Part shown: positions 1 through 8,245 of the stretch, piece by piece
How positions within the stretch are numbered: position 1 is the first letter of the stretch
How the letters are laid out: the number at the start of each line of letters is the position of its first letter
The notes under the pieces: generated by a model
Told to the model about the DNA's origin: nothing
Databases searched by the model: none
Seen by the model: only the letters and a program-made list of their open reading frames with translations
Made by a program: the position numbers and the translations under genes
NCBI GenBank assembly: GCA_964632845.1
Contig: CAZWDU010000006.1
Span: forward strand, 1 to 64,000
Reading direction: 5' to 3'
Length of the DNA: 64,000 nt
From: JAOZHU01 sp964632845
GTDB lineage: Archaea > Thermoproteota > Bathyarchaeia > Bathyarchaeales > Bathycorpusculaceae

Positions 1-2
1 GC

Positions 3-347
3 AGTCGTCTTCTTAACCCTAAGTGGATTGATAGCATGAAGCGCCATGGCTATGAGGGTGCTGGTGACCTTTCAAGAACGCTTGATTTCGTTTTGGGCTG
101 GGATGCCACGGTTGAGGTTGTTGAAGACTGGATGTACGAGGATTTAGCAAAGAAGTATGTTCTAGACAAGAAGATGCAGGAGTGGTTGAAAGAAGTGAAT
201 CCTTATGCTTTGCAGAACATCATTGAGCGGCTTTTGGAGTGCATTGAGCGGAACCTGTGGCATGCTAGTGAGGATATGAAGAATGAGTTGCAGAGGCTTT
301 ACCTGAATATTGAAGGGTTGCTTGAAGGTGCAAGCGAAAAGAAATGA
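3..347 (+). CDS. cobN: CobN/Mg-chelatase subunit H family, C-terminal end (5' truncated by window)
   Basis: This is the C-terminal ~114 residues of a CobN-type cobaltochelatase large subunit, which inserts Co2+ into the corrin ring in an ATP-dependent complex. The frame is open from the first bases and reads SRLLNPKWIDSMKRHGYEGA before the first Met at 36, so that Met is internal. The tail motif NPKWI..MKRHGY.GAGDLS, then GWDAT and the stretch EVNPYALQNIIERLLE, are characteristic of the CobN/BchH C terminus. The next gene, 19 bp downstream, is a cobinamide amidohydrolase, which agrees with a cobamide role. BchH or ChlH is excluded only by context, because the two families share this tail. Confidence 0.85.
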   Translation, partial: SRLLNPKWIDSMKRHGYEGAGDLSRTLDFVLGWDATVEVVEDWMYEDLAKKYVLDKKMQEWLKEVNPYALQNIIERLLECIERNLWHASEDMKNELQRLYLNIEGLLEGASEKK

Positions 348-366
348 ACTTAGGAGAACTGATTGA

Positions 367-1191
367 ATGGAAAAAAGGGAAATAGTTATGAAAAAAGCAA
401 ATGTGAAGTTGAAAGAAAAGACAGTTCCTCTTACACTAAAGGGAATTGAAGCAAAGGTAGTGTATCACATTTATGACGGTTTTGATCTTAACACTTTGCT
501 TGTTTCCTTTGGAAGAAAGCGTCGTGTCCTCTCGACATGGGATGGCTACAGAGAAGTCAAGTTTGTAGCAAACACTTATACTCCACTTCTATTGTCGGAG
601 CGCACGATGAAAGCACGCGAACCGATAAAGCATTATGGGAAGTTCCAAAAGAAGTTTTCTTTAGCATTGGGAATCCGCCCAGAAGAACTTGCTCTTCTGA
701 GCACGGGCGTAAACATGGATGATCTGGCTGTGCACCAAGGCTCGTATCAAGAGCTGAAGGTTTGCTGTTTGGCTACTGCAGGCGCAAAAGGTAACGCTTT
801 AAGGAGCGGCGTGGACCGAGCCATCTGCGTAGAGCAGAGCGGAAACTTCGTACATACGGGAACCATTAACGTGATTCTTCTGACAAACGCTGCTCTTACT
901 GATGGGGCTATGGCGCGTGCAATTATCACAGCTACCGAAGCAAAAACTGCTGCTCTTCAAGATTTGAATGTCCGAAGCACATCTACGCCTCAAAACCAAG
1001 CGACTGGCACGGGAACTGATAACATGATTGTTGTTTCTGGAAAAAAGGTAGGTACACCATTGCGGGTGACTAGTGGACACACTAAGATAGGTGAATTGAT
1101 TGGTTTCTCGACGAAGACCGCTGTGACTGAAGCCCTGAAAAAGCATGACGGCTTCGCTTCGAAATCGCAAGTTGGAGACACAACAAAATGA
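367..1191 (+). CDS. cbiZ: Adenosylcobinamide amidohydrolase CbiZ
   Basis: CbiZ hydrolyses the amide bond of adenosylcobinamide to give adenosylcobyric acid, which lets archaea salvage incomplete corrinoids. The family signature is clear: LATAGAKGNALRSG (about residues 138-151), GTINVILLTNAALTDGAMAR (about 168-187), TEAKTAALQDL and NQATGTGTDN. The length of 274 aa is a little above the usual size because of an N-terminal extension. The ATG at 367 has an AGGAG about 10 nt upstream; an in-frame ATG at 388 is the alternative. It follows cobN closely and probably shares its transcript. Confidence 0.9.
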   Translation: MEKREIVMKKANVKLKEKTVPLTLKGIEAKVVYHIYDGFDLNTLLVSFGRKRRVLSTWDGYREVKFVANTYTPLLLSERTMKAREPIKHYGKFQKKFSLALGIRPEELALLSTGVNMDDLAVHQGSYQELKVCCLATAGAKGNALRSGVDRAICVEQSGNFVHTGTINVILLTNAALTDGAMARAIITATEAKTAALQDLNVRSTSTPQNQATGTGTDNMIVVSGKKVGTPLRVTSGHTKIGELIGFSTKTAVTEALKKHDGFASKSQVGDTTK

Positions 1192-1263
1192 GCAACAAAC
1201 ATCTGCCATGCGCAGTAACGTTCTGGGCAGGTATAATGAAGCTTTAGCAAAGAGGTATCTGCA

Positions 1264-2127
1264 TTGGACGATTTTATAGTTACTGAGAAACTCACCAAAT
1301 GTTATAGTGACGTTAAGGCTGTTCACGATTTAGATCTAAACGTGCATTCAGGAGAAATATTCGGGTTCTTGGGACCTAACGGCGCAGGCAAAACAACCAC
1401 TATTCGCATCATGACTACTTTGACTAAGCCAACTTATGGTTCCGTGCGGTTAAACGGTTTTGATGTGGTGAAGGAAGCGGACAAAGTGAAGAAAGTTATT
1501 GGTGTAGTGCAGCAGCATTTGAGTTTGGATCGTGACTTAACAGTGCGAGAAAACATGGAGTTTCACGGTAGACTACATCACCTTGGCTCAACTGAGCGCA
1601 AGAAACGCATAACTGAGTTGCTTGAGTATGTTGAACTTACGGATTGTGCAAATCGCATGGTGGATACGCTTTCTGGCGGCATGAAAAAGCGCGCGGCGAT
1701 TGTTTGCAGCTTGTTGCATGAGCCTAAAGTGTTGTTTTTGGATGAGCCTACAGTGGGGCTGGATGCTCAGGGGCGTCGCCGTTTATGGGACTTGGTGCGC
1801 CGCTTAAATTTGGATGGCACCACAATTTTCCTTACTACGCATTATATTGAGGAGGCAGAGGCTTTGTGCCACCGCGTGGGCATTATGCATCACGGGAGCC
1901 TTATTGCTTTGGATACTCCTTTGGCGTTGCGGAAGAAGTTGGGGTCGATTGCGGTGGAGACACTTGTGGATAACAAGGAGACGCGTTACAAGTTTTTTGC
2001 TAACCGTGCTGCGGCTACGCGTTACGTGCAAACGTTGCCTGCTAACGCTGGAACCGTTATTATTCGGGATTCAAATTTGGAGGATGTTTTCGTGGAACAA
2101 ACCGGAGAGAAGGTTGGTGGCGCCTAA
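1264..2127 (+). CDS. ABC-2 type exporter, ATP-binding subunit (DrrA-like)
   Basis: ATPase subunit of a drug or lipid ABC-2 exporter of the daunorubicin-resistance (DrrA/CcmA) type. Visible motifs are Walker A GPNGAGKTT near residues 38-46, signature LSGGMKKR near 137, Walker B VLFLDEPTVGLD near 158, and the H-loop TTHYIEEAE. The C-terminal region NLEDVFVEQTGE is the usual DrrA tail. It starts at TTG 1264, with GAGGT 7 nt upstream. It abuts the permease gene exactly (stop at 2127, ATG at 2128), so the two form one transporter. The substrate cannot be told from sequence. Confidence 0.9.
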   Translation: MDDFIVTEKLTKCYSDVKAVHDLDLNVHSGEIFGFLGPNGAGKTTTIRIMTTLTKPTYGSVRLNGFDVVKEADKVKKVIGVVQQHLSLDRDLTVRENMEFHGRLHHLGSTERKKRITELLEYVELTDCANRMVDTLSGGMKKRAAIVCSLLHEPKVLFLDEPTVGLDAQGRRRLWDLVRRLNLDGTTIFLTTHYIEEAEALCHRVGIMHHGSLIALDTPLALRKKLGSIAVETLVDNKETRYKFFANRAAATRYVQTLPANAGTVIIRDSNLEDVFVEQTGEKVGGA

Positions 2128-2877
2128 ATGCTGAATGCTTTGAGTGATATCTATTCTGTTTTGTGGGTGGATTTGCGCAATTTGAAGCGCCATTGGCGCG
2201 CGACGCTTGCCACAAGCTTGGTTCAGCCTATTTTGTATTTGATGGCTTTTGGTTACGGTCTGGGTCAAGGTGTCAGTGTTGACGGTGCCAGCTATTTGGC
2301 GTTTGTTATTCCCGGTATTGTTGCGTTGACCTCGTTTTCGACTAGCTTCAGTGGTGCTGCGTCAAAGCTTCAGGTAGACAGGTTCTTTTACAAGAGTTTT
2401 GATGAGTTTTTGATGTCGCCTGTAAGCCTTTACTCCATAGTTATCGGCAAAGCCTTAATCGGTGTTGTGCGTGGTTTCATCAGTTCCGGCGCCATACTAC
2501 TCGTTGGTTTTATACTCTCGGATACATTAGTAATTAGTCCGCTTTTGGTACTGGTTTTGTTCACATCTTGTTTCGTGTTTGCATTATTTGGCGTACTTAT
2601 CGCGTTGGTGATTAACACGCATCAGGGCATGAGTACTTTCAGCAACCTTGTTATGTTGCCTATGACTTTTCTATGCGGAACCTTCTTCTCGCTAAACGCG
2701 TTACCTGATGCAGCTAAGGGTGTATTGTATGTTCTGCCGCTTACTCACTCAAGTGGGTCCCTGCGGGCAGCTGCTTTAGGGCAACCTTTTCCTTGGTTGT
2801 CTTTTGCGGCGCTCTTGGGCTTCGGGCTGATTTTCTTCGTGGGGTGCATGGTGGCTCTGAAGAAAACAAACGTGTAA
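2128..2877 (+). CDS. ABC-2 type exporter, permease subunit
   Basis: Integral membrane partner of the preceding ATPase. The 249-aa protein has about six hydrophobic segments, for example around residues 25-45, 55-75, 105-130, 135-160 and the C-terminal LLGFGLIFFVGCMVAL. The central DEFLMSPVS and the segment LPMTFLCGTFFSLNALPD are typical of ABC2_membrane proteins. It starts at ATG 2128, directly after the ATPase stop, so translation is probably coupled. A tRNA-Leu gene follows. Confidence 0.85.
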   Translation: MLNALSDIYSVLWVDLRNLKRHWRATLATSLVQPILYLMAFGYGLGQGVSVDGASYLAFVIPGIVALTSFSTSFSGAASKLQVDRFFYKSFDEFLMSPVSLYSIVIGKALIGVVRGFISSGAILLVGFILSDTLVISPLLVLVLFTSCFVFALFGVLIALVINTHQGMSTFSNLVMLPMTFLCGTFFSLNALPDAAKGVLYVLPLTHSSGSLRAAALGQPFPWLSFAALLGFGLIFFVGCMVALKKTNV

Positions 2878-2972
2878 CTGGTACATGACGTTGGAGTTTG
2901 TTTTGTTTTCAGTTGGTGGCAATGTATTTATCAGTAAGAGTTATTTTCAATGACAGCAAATGATGCTTCAGA

Positions 2973-3060
2973 GCAGAGGTAGCCGAGCTAGGTCAAAGGC
3001 GTAGGCTTCAGGAGCCTATCGCGCAGGCGTTCGTGGGTTCAAATCCCACCCTCTGCACCA
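2973..3060 (+). tRNA. tRNA-Leu (anticodon CAG)
   Basis: Cloverleaf read by eye. Acceptor GCAGAGG pairs with CCTCTGC. The anticodon stem TAGGC/GCCTA encloses loop TTCAGGA, giving anticodon CAG. A long variable arm (CGC-GCAG-GCG) marks a class II tRNA. The T arm is GTGGG-TTCAAAT-CCCAC, the discriminator is A at 3057, and CCA is encoded at 3058-3060. An AT-rich element (GTATTTATC) about 45 nt upstream may be its promoter. A divergent copy of its 3' end lies at 4364-4412, beyond the aRF1-like gene. Confidence 0.93.
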
Positions 3061-3072
3061 GTCTGCAAGTAT

Positions 3073-4356
3073 TTGGTGAAAGAATTGGTGTCTGAAAACG
3101 TTCATTTCTACTCCTGCCAAATCGCGTCCACTCACTCTGTGAAATTGCATAAGTTGCGCAAACAAATTGCTGTGCTTGCCGAAAAAGAAGGCAGCACCAA
3201 AGATTTTGTTTCCCTTTACGTCCCAGCGGAAACTGACTTGGAACAGATGGCTACTTACATGAAAAAGCAGCTTAACTGGGTTAGCTCCGACTCTGAGAGG
3301 GAAAAAGAACGCGTGCAAAATGTCATAAAAACCGTTGCACAGCAACTCAGAAAGTTTGGGACGGTTCCAGAGAATGGTTTGGCACTTTTTGCAGGATACA
3401 CTGCACCCCAAGACCCGAAAGAAGCCGTAACCGTTGACACCCTAACCCCGCCTCACCCAATCACCCATTACCATTTTGCCATAGACGACCATTTCCAGCT
3501 TGAACCGCTGCGGGAAATGCTACGGGACCAAAAAATCGTCGGAGTCCTTGCTTTGGACGCTAAAAATGCAAACTTTGGCATCCTCAAAGGTGACAAAGTT
3601 GAACTGGTTGACAGTTTATCTTCAGGGGTTTCGGGGAAAACAAGGAAAGGTGGACAAAGCCAGCGACGCTACGAGAGAGAACGTGACATGGGGCTTGCAT
3701 ACTTTTTCCACAGGGTTGCAGAGCACGCAGCCGAAGCTTTCTTTAAAAATCAGGTTAATGTGTTGATAGTTGGCGGACCAGGACAAACTAAAAACGACTT
3801 CTTAAAGGGTCAATACCTGCATTATGAACTGGATAACATGCTTCTAAACGTAGTGGACACCCAATCGGCGGGTAAGGAGGCGTTAAAAGAAATTTTTGAC
3901 AAATCCACCGAGATGCTCAATAATATGTGCGGACCGGAAGAGCGAAAAATAATTCAGCGTCTATCCTTGGAATTGGCTAAACCGAATGGTGGTCTGGCAA
4001 CGTACGGTTTAGACGCCGTGCTTGGGGCTTTAAGTAAAGGTGAAGTGCAGGTTGCATTAGTAGCTGACAACACAGACGTGGTTGAGTCTATTGCTGTGTG
4101 TAAAAAATGCGGACACACAAAAAAGCAAATTGCTGAACTGGGGTCGCAGATTATAAGCGACATGGCGAGGCTGCCGTGTGAAAAATGCGGTGCAACCACA
4201 TATGAAATACACCAAAAAGACGTTGTGGACGTTTTAGAAGACATGGCGTCACAAACTAATTCCGCAGTTGAAGTGATTTCCACAGAGTCAAACGAAAAAA
4301 ATCAGCTAAAAGCACTAAGCGGGTTTGCAGCCCTTTTAAGATATAAAACAGAATAA
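3073..4356 (+). CDS. aRF1-family protein with altered stop-codon recognition motifs
   Basis: Homologue of archaeal/eukaryotic class I release factor (aRF1/eRF1), 427 aa, with the full three-domain layout. The N domain contains FVSLYVP and PENGLALFAG. The M domain carries the peptidyl-hydrolysis motif GGQSQRRYER at about residues 193-202. The C domain has a four-Cys zinc ribbon, CKKCG...CEKCG. Two motifs that read stop codons are missing. At the NIKS position (residues 71-74) the sequence is SSDS, and the YxCxxxF motif reads FAIDDHF (135-141). It begins at TTG 3073 or GTG 3076, only 13 nt after the tRNA-Leu CCA. Either it is the cell's only aRF1 with unusual decoding, or it is a paralogue acting in rescue or regulation. 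I favour a paralogue. Confidence 0.85.
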   Translation: MVKELVSENVHFYSCQIASTHSVKLHKLRKQIAVLAEKEGSTKDFVSLYVPAETDLEQMATYMKKQLNWVSSDSEREKERVQNVIKTVAQQLRKFGTVPENGLALFAGYTAPQDPKEAVTVDTLTPPHPITHYHFAIDDHFQLEPLREMLRDQKIVGVLALDAKNANFGILKGDKVELVDSLSSGVSGKTRKGGQSQRRYERERDMGLAYFFHRVAEHAAEAFFKNQVNVLIVGGPGQTKNDFLKGQYLHYELDNMLLNVVDTQSAGKEALKEIFDKSTEMLNNMCGPEERKIIQRLSLELAKPNGGLATYGLDAVLGALSKGEVQVALVADNTDVVESIAVCKKCGHTKKQIAELGSQIISDMARLPCEKCGATTYEIHQKDVVDVLEDMASQTNSAVEVISTESNEKNQLKALSGFAALLRYKTE

Positions 4357-4363
4357 AATAGAA

Positions 4364-4412
4364 GGGCTATCTCAAGCAAGCGTTTGTGGGTTCGAATCCC
4401 CCCTCTACACCA
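4364..4412 (+). pseudogene. tRNA 3'-half fragment related to tRNA-Leu
   Basis: A 49-nt stretch ends in a T arm and acceptor 3' strand with CCA (TTTGTGGGTTCGAATCC, then CTCTACACCA). It aligns with the last ~48 nt of the tRNA-Leu gene at 2973-3060, with scattered differences. No matching 5' half is visible directly upstream, where the aRF1-like gene ends 7 nt before. It may be a remnant att-type duplication, a decayed tRNA, or the 3' half of a split tRNA. Confidence 0.6.
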
Positions 4413-4502
4413 TAACCGTTTTTTTTGAGCTTAATTCGCTGAAATAACCCAAAATTTCAATGTTTCCTTAATATGCGAAATCTTAATAACGTGTTACTTG
4501 AG

Positions 4503-5444
4503 ATGAGTAGACTTATGGCTTTAGTAGTAGCTGAAAACCTCGTGAAAAGCTTCGGCGTCGTCACAGCAGTTAACGGGTTAACCCTGACCTTGAATGAAGG
4601 CTCAATAACTGGGTTAATCGGTCCCAACGGCGCTGGAAAAACCACCACGATAAAAATGATTTTAGGCTTGCTCAAACCCGACAGCGGCAAAGTGGAAGTT
4701 TTCGGTCAGAACCCATGGGACAACCCTGACATACGCCCCCTGATAGGCGTAGTTCACGAAAAAGCCTTCTTTCCCGCACATCACAAAGTCCTAGACTACT
4801 TAGAGCGAACCTGCAGAATATACGGCGTACCGCAGTCTCGGGCAATGGACGTTTTGAAGCTCGTTGAACTGGAAGATGCCCGTGACCGCGCAATCAAAGC
4901 CCTGTCCGCAGGAATGCTCCAGAAATTCTCCATAGCGCACGCCTTAGTTCACGGTCCACGGCTGGTTATAGCGGATGAAATGACAGCTAACCTTGACCCT
5001 CAAGCTCGCAGTTCACTTTTCGATGCTATTTTGCGGCTTCACAGAGACGAAAAAGTCGCTTTCCTCATGTCCTCGCACATTCTTCCCGAATTGAGCCTAG
5101 TCTGCGACTCCGTGGCTATAGTTAGTCGCGGAAAAATTTTGGCTTCAGGCAAGTTAAGCGAGCTTTACATGAAGTACGCTGCTGGGATGGTGAGGATATC
5201 AACTGACGCGCCAGAAAAACTGGCAACTGAACTCAGGAAACTCTCCTACGTGAAAAATGTGGAAACGGACATTCGCGGAATATCTGTTCAGGTTCAAGCA
5301 GACAAAGAGGAAAGCCTATACGAAGACACCGCGAAAATAGCGCGAAAAGCCAACACCAAAATCTACGGCATTGAAACTGGAAGCGCCTCGATTGATGAGC
5401 TCTACAGGCGAGTAGTAGGCACCACGAAGGAAAAGGTGAGTTGA
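4503..5444 (+). CDS. ABC-2 transporter ATP-binding protein
   Basis: ATPase of a second ABC-2 type exporter, about 313 aa. Motifs include Walker A GPNGAGKTT, a Q-loop region VVHEKAFFPAHH, an atypical signature LSAGMLQKFSIAHAL, Walker B VIADEMTANLDPQ (with Met after the catalytic Glu) and the H-loop SSHILPEL. The C-terminal third is an accessory domain. Starts are possible at ATG 4473, 4503 and 4515. Homology begins at ALVVAENLVKSFG, so 4503 or 4515 is likeliest. It overlaps the permease region and heads a three-gene unit. Confidence 0.88.
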   Translation: MSRLMALVVAENLVKSFGVVTAVNGLTLTLNEGSITGLIGPNGAGKTTTIKMILGLLKPDSGKVEVFGQNPWDNPDIRPLIGVVHEKAFFPAHHKVLDYLERTCRIYGVPQSRAMDVLKLVELEDARDRAIKALSAGMLQKFSIAHALVHGPRLVIADEMTANLDPQARSSLFDAILRLHRDEKVAFLMSSHILPELSLVCDSVAIVSRGKILASGKLSELYMKYAAGMVRISTDAPEKLATELRKLSYVKNVETDIRGISVQVQADKEESLYEDTAKIARKANTKIYGIETGSASIDELYRRVVGTTKEKVS

Positions 5445-5446
5445 AC

Positions 5447-6262
5447 ATGGAAAAGCGAAAAGGCAAACCGTTCTTAGAAATCTTGTCTTCAGCTATACAC
5501 GAGGATTACAGGTTTCCACTTCTCGAAGTGTTCGCGTTTCTCTACGCCATAGGCGCATTCGCACTGGCCAGCTTCGGGTCCATTCTATCGTCTCAAAGCG
5601 TTGCCACAGGTGAAGCTGTGGCTTATCAGTTAACTACCTCGCTTCTCGGTGTACCCCTGCTCATATTTGTAATATTAATCTTCAAAAACATCGCCTACGG
5701 CTTAGGCAGCGACATAGAAAAAGGAATTGTCCAAACCTATTTTTCGTATCCCCTTAAACGCTGGAAAATTCTCACCGCAAAACTCTTGTCAGCTATCGGC
5801 GTTTCCATTGTTCTCTTTCTCGGAATTCAAATCTCAGCACTTTACATTTTAGCACCAGACATCGTGCTGCCCCATTTCGGCACAGTACTTCTAACGTACA
5901 TCGCGGGCTTAAGCTACCCGCTAATAATCACAGGCATACTGCTGCTGATAACAATGCTACTCAAGAGAGGCGGCTTAACCCTTGTGTTAGGCATCATTCT
6001 CTATTTCGCATTATCCATAGTCTCAGGCATCGTGTTTTTCATTGCGTACGCAACAAAATCCGTTTTACTGCTGCAAGCTTTCTCAGTGCTCTCCCCTCAA
6101 ACTATCCTGCAACAGTATTATTCGCCTGGAGCAGTGTTTCTAACGGAGTTTTGGGCGCCAACTTTTTCAGACGTGTTACTCAGTGTGGGCGCCAGTTACG
6201 CTATTGCCGTTGTGCTTTTCTTCGTAAGTTATTATTACTTCAGTCGGAGGCTTAGCCTATGA
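5447..6262 (+). CDS. ABC-2 type permease
   Basis: Membrane subunit of about 271 aa. It has six likely transmembrane segments (near residues 25-45, 65-85, 110-135, 140-165, 175-205 and 245-270) and the cytoplasmic loop EKGIVQTYFSYPLKRWKILTAK (split here as EKGIVQTYFSYP and LKRWK), typical of ABC-2 permeases of the NosY type. ATG 5447 lies 2 nt after the ATPase stop; TTG 5441 would overlap it. The gene overlaps the next one by 4 nt (ATGA at 6259-6262), so the three genes form an operon. Confidence 0.82.
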   Translation: MEKRKGKPFLEILSSAIHEDYRFPLLEVFAFLYAIGAFALASFGSILSSQSVATGEAVAYQLTTSLLGVPLLIFVILIFKNIAYGLGSDIEKGIVQTYFSYPLKRWKILTAKLLSAIGVSIVLFLGIQISALYILAPDIVLPHFGTVLLTYIAGLSYPLIITGILLLITMLLKRGGLTLVLGIILYFALSIVSGIVFFIAYATKSVLLLQAFSVLSPQTILQQYYSPGAVFLTEFWAPTFSDVLLSVGASYAIAVVLFFVSYYYFSRRLSL

Positions 6263-6906
6263 AACGTCCCATAGCCGTTATGAGTCGTGTAGGCACAGTT
6301 CTCGTAGCCATAGGTTTAGCTTTGCTTCTCGTTTCGCTAATTCCACCTGCGCAAACAACCCCTTTTGTGAGCAGCCAAGAAGTTGCCTCCGAGACATTTC
6401 AGCCCTTAAGCTATAACCCGTTTGGCGATTCACTTGGTAACACGTCATTTTACGTCACAGTTTTTTCCGCTCTTTCTCCTCAGCAAGAATTGAAAGTAAC
6501 GCTGTCATGTAACGGCACAATAAACGTTTACCTGCTTAAAATGAGCACACAAACTCTATACACTTATTTGAGTACCAACAGTGTGGTTTTGCTGGATGAT
6601 TTCTTGAACGCAAACCCCGATGTAATCGGTTGGCAAGGCACGGTACGTGACGGCACAGTTGATTACGTTCCAACTGAAGTCATAAACGCAACGTTAATTT
6701 TTTCTAATCCCAGTTCAAACAGTATTCTCGTTGAATATGACGGTAGCATACTGAGTTTGCTTGCGCCCGCCAGCAAAGCACAAACTGCAGCGTTAGGAGC
6801 AATTCCTATTGGTCTCGTGTTGACCCTGCCTTGGCTTGTGGAATTATGGAAGTCAAGGAGCGCTTCGCGTTCGCAAGGTTTAACCCAGACGAAACCCAAG
6901 CAATAG
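6259..6906 (+). CDS. Membrane-anchored extracytoplasmic protein of the ABC-2 operon
   Basis: Protein of 215 aa with an N-terminal hydrophobic segment (VLVAIGLALLLVSLIPP, near 14-30), an exposed domain of about 145 residues, and a second hydrophobic segment (IPIGLVLTLPWLVEL, near 180-197) before a basic tail. The layout places the middle domain outside the cell. The start overlaps the permease stop by 4 nt, so it is probably a partner of the exporter, for example a sensor or periplasm-side adaptor. No known catalytic motif was seen. Confidence 0.7.
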   Translation: MKRPIAVMSRVGTVLVAIGLALLLVSLIPPAQTTPFVSSQEVASETFQPLSYNPFGDSLGNTSFYVTVFSALSPQQELKVTLSCNGTINVYLLKMSTQTLYTYLSTNSVVLLDDFLNANPDVIGWQGTVRDGTVDYVPTEVINATLIFSNPSSNSILVEYDGSILSLLAPASKAQTAALGAIPIGLVLTLPWLVELWKSRSASRSQGLTQTKPKQ

Positions 6907-6922
6907 GGCGTGCGATGAAAAG

Positions 6923-7258
6923 ATGGCTTATTTGCGGAAAGAACAAGAAACCGTAGAAATAGACCACCCTATAGACAAAATTTGGGCGGCGCTTCCTAAA
7001 GCGCTCAAGGCATCAGGTTGCACCACAGAACAAATCGACGAAAAAAAACATCACATTAAAGCAAAAACGCAAAAAGGCTTCGTATCTTGGGGTTCATCGC
7101 TTATGATTGACGTGACACGTGTAACTGAGGAAACAACACGGGTTTCAGTTGCGGCAGAGACGCCCTTTACCACAATTTCGGCTGTAATCGACTTTGGGCG
7201 AGCAAGACGACGCATTGACCTGCTCTTCGTGGCACTGGCAAAACAGTTAAACAAATAA
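6923..7258 (+). CDS. Small conserved-type protein, possible START/SRPBCC-like fold
   Basis: Protein of 111 aa without membrane segments. The pattern of short strands (QETVEIDHPIDKIWAALPKA, then KAKTQKGFVSWGSSLMIDV and TRVSVAAETPF) followed by a C-terminal helix (RRRIDLLFVALAKQLNK) resembles small SRPBCC/DUF1499-type lipid-binding domains. This is a fold guess only. It lies 16 nt after the ABC-2 operon on the same strand and may be its last gene. Confidence 0.6.
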   Translation: MAYLRKEQETVEIDHPIDKIWAALPKALKASGCTTEQIDEKKHHIKAKTQKGFVSWGSSLMIDVTRVTEETTRVSVAAETPFTTISAVIDFGRARRRIDLLFVALAKQLNK

Positions 7259-7292
7259 TTGCCGCAGCTGCTTTTTCGCGCAAGTTGCTTCT

Positions 7293-7427
7293 TCAGTCGT
7301 ATTTTTTTACTTGTATCATTTTCCTGTAGCTTTTCAGGTTTTGGGAAACACGTTTTAGAAGGCGAAGTTCTTCTACTACTGTTTCTTTGAATTTTGCGGT
7401 GTCTTCCTTGATTTCTTGGTGTAGCAT
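7293..7427 (-). CDS. Small coiled-coil ORF (44 aa), uncertain
   Basis: Short minus-strand frame from ATG 7427 to TGA 7293. It is highly charged and helical, with heptad-like spacing (EDTAKFKETVVEELRLLKRV). It lies downstream of the coiled-coil gene at 7676-8245 on the same strand, so it could be a small partner or a degraded tail. It is the only coding-like stretch I see in 7259-7675, which is otherwise unremarkable. Confidence 0.3.
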   Translation of the reverse strand: MLHQEIKEDTAKFKETVVEELRLLKRVSQNLKSYRKMIQVKKYD

Positions 7428-7675
7428 GTTCTCTTGCCTGTGTTTTTCGTTTCTGAAAGGGTGGTATAATGGAGGGTTTTTGTCATTGTTTGTTGGCTAT
7501 CTAAGCGACCAATCCGTTATCGAGGAGAAAGGAGAAGGCTTCGAAAACGGAAAAGAGTCTATTGGCTCGTTTAGATGTGCCTTCAACCTCGATAGCCCTC
7601 CACTCCACGTCATAAGACTTAAGATATTATACACTTATAAGCGTTATGCAGTACAAATAAACTACTGACAACTGC

Positions 7676-8245
7676 TCAACCTATAGCCAAAATGCCTTCC
7701 AAAATCTTCTTCTCAGAAACATCCAACTGCTTAGACAACCACATCTTCAGAAGCGCCGTCAACTTAGGCAACTCGCCACTATACGTTACAATTTGATTGC
7801 CCTTAAGAGCGTCAACCTGAAAAGTTTTCTCCGCTTCCTTATACATGAAAGACAACGTTTGAGCCTGAAAAGCCAGATTCTGGAAGTCCTCCCATTGCTT
7901 GCACCTCAAAATAACAGGCGGGCCATTCATAACCACAGGCTCCACAACCCCGCTTTTCTGTGTTGCCACAGCCTCCATTTTCTGCTCTTTGATTACGAGC
8001 GGAGGTTCACGCGGTGAAGCTGACAAGTAATTCATCAAACTGTTTATTTCATTCTGTAAGCCGCTTATCTTCTGTTCTACTTTCTCCACTTTGTTGCTTA
8101 ACTCACCAGTGTCGCCCAGTTGCCCCGAAACAGTGCCCAACTCGGTTATGAGTCTATCTAAGTCTTTCTCGTGCTCTTTGAGGACGTTTACTATGAAGTC
8201 TAAGGCTTCCAACGCTTCATCTTTTGTCTGCGGCTTTTTTGACAT
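7676..8245 (-). CDS. Coiled-coil protein of unknown function
   Basis: Soluble protein of 189 aa. Residues about 5-75 are strongly heptad-patterned (NVLKEHEKDLDRLITELG, then VEKVEQKISGLQNEINSLM) and predict a long coiled coil. A proline-rich linker (SPREPPLV) follows, then a C-terminal domain beginning near residue 110 with CKQWEDFQNLAFQAQTLSF. I do not recognise a named family. The region 8246-8632 upstream is AT-rich, with no gene that I can support, and is shared with the divergent Lrp-type gene. Confidence 0.7.
   Translation of the reverse strand: MSKKPQTKDEALEALDFIVNVLKEHEKDLDRLITELGTVSGQLGDTGELSNKVEKVEQKISGLQNEINSLMNYLSASPREPPLVIKEQKMEAVATQKSGVVEPVVMNGPPVILRCKQWEDFQNLAFQAQTLSFMYKEAEKTFQVDALKGNQIVTYSGELPKLTALLKMWLSKQLDVSEKKILEGILAIG

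Noticed and set aside
799..1326. Long minus-strand frame (175 aa) over cbiZ
   Set aside because: Antisense to a well-conserved CbiZ; composition is that of a shadow frame.
7387..7668. Plus-strand frame of 93 aa in the 7259-7675 gap
   Set aside because: No ribosome site, odd composition, no motif; the opposite strand is more protein-like.
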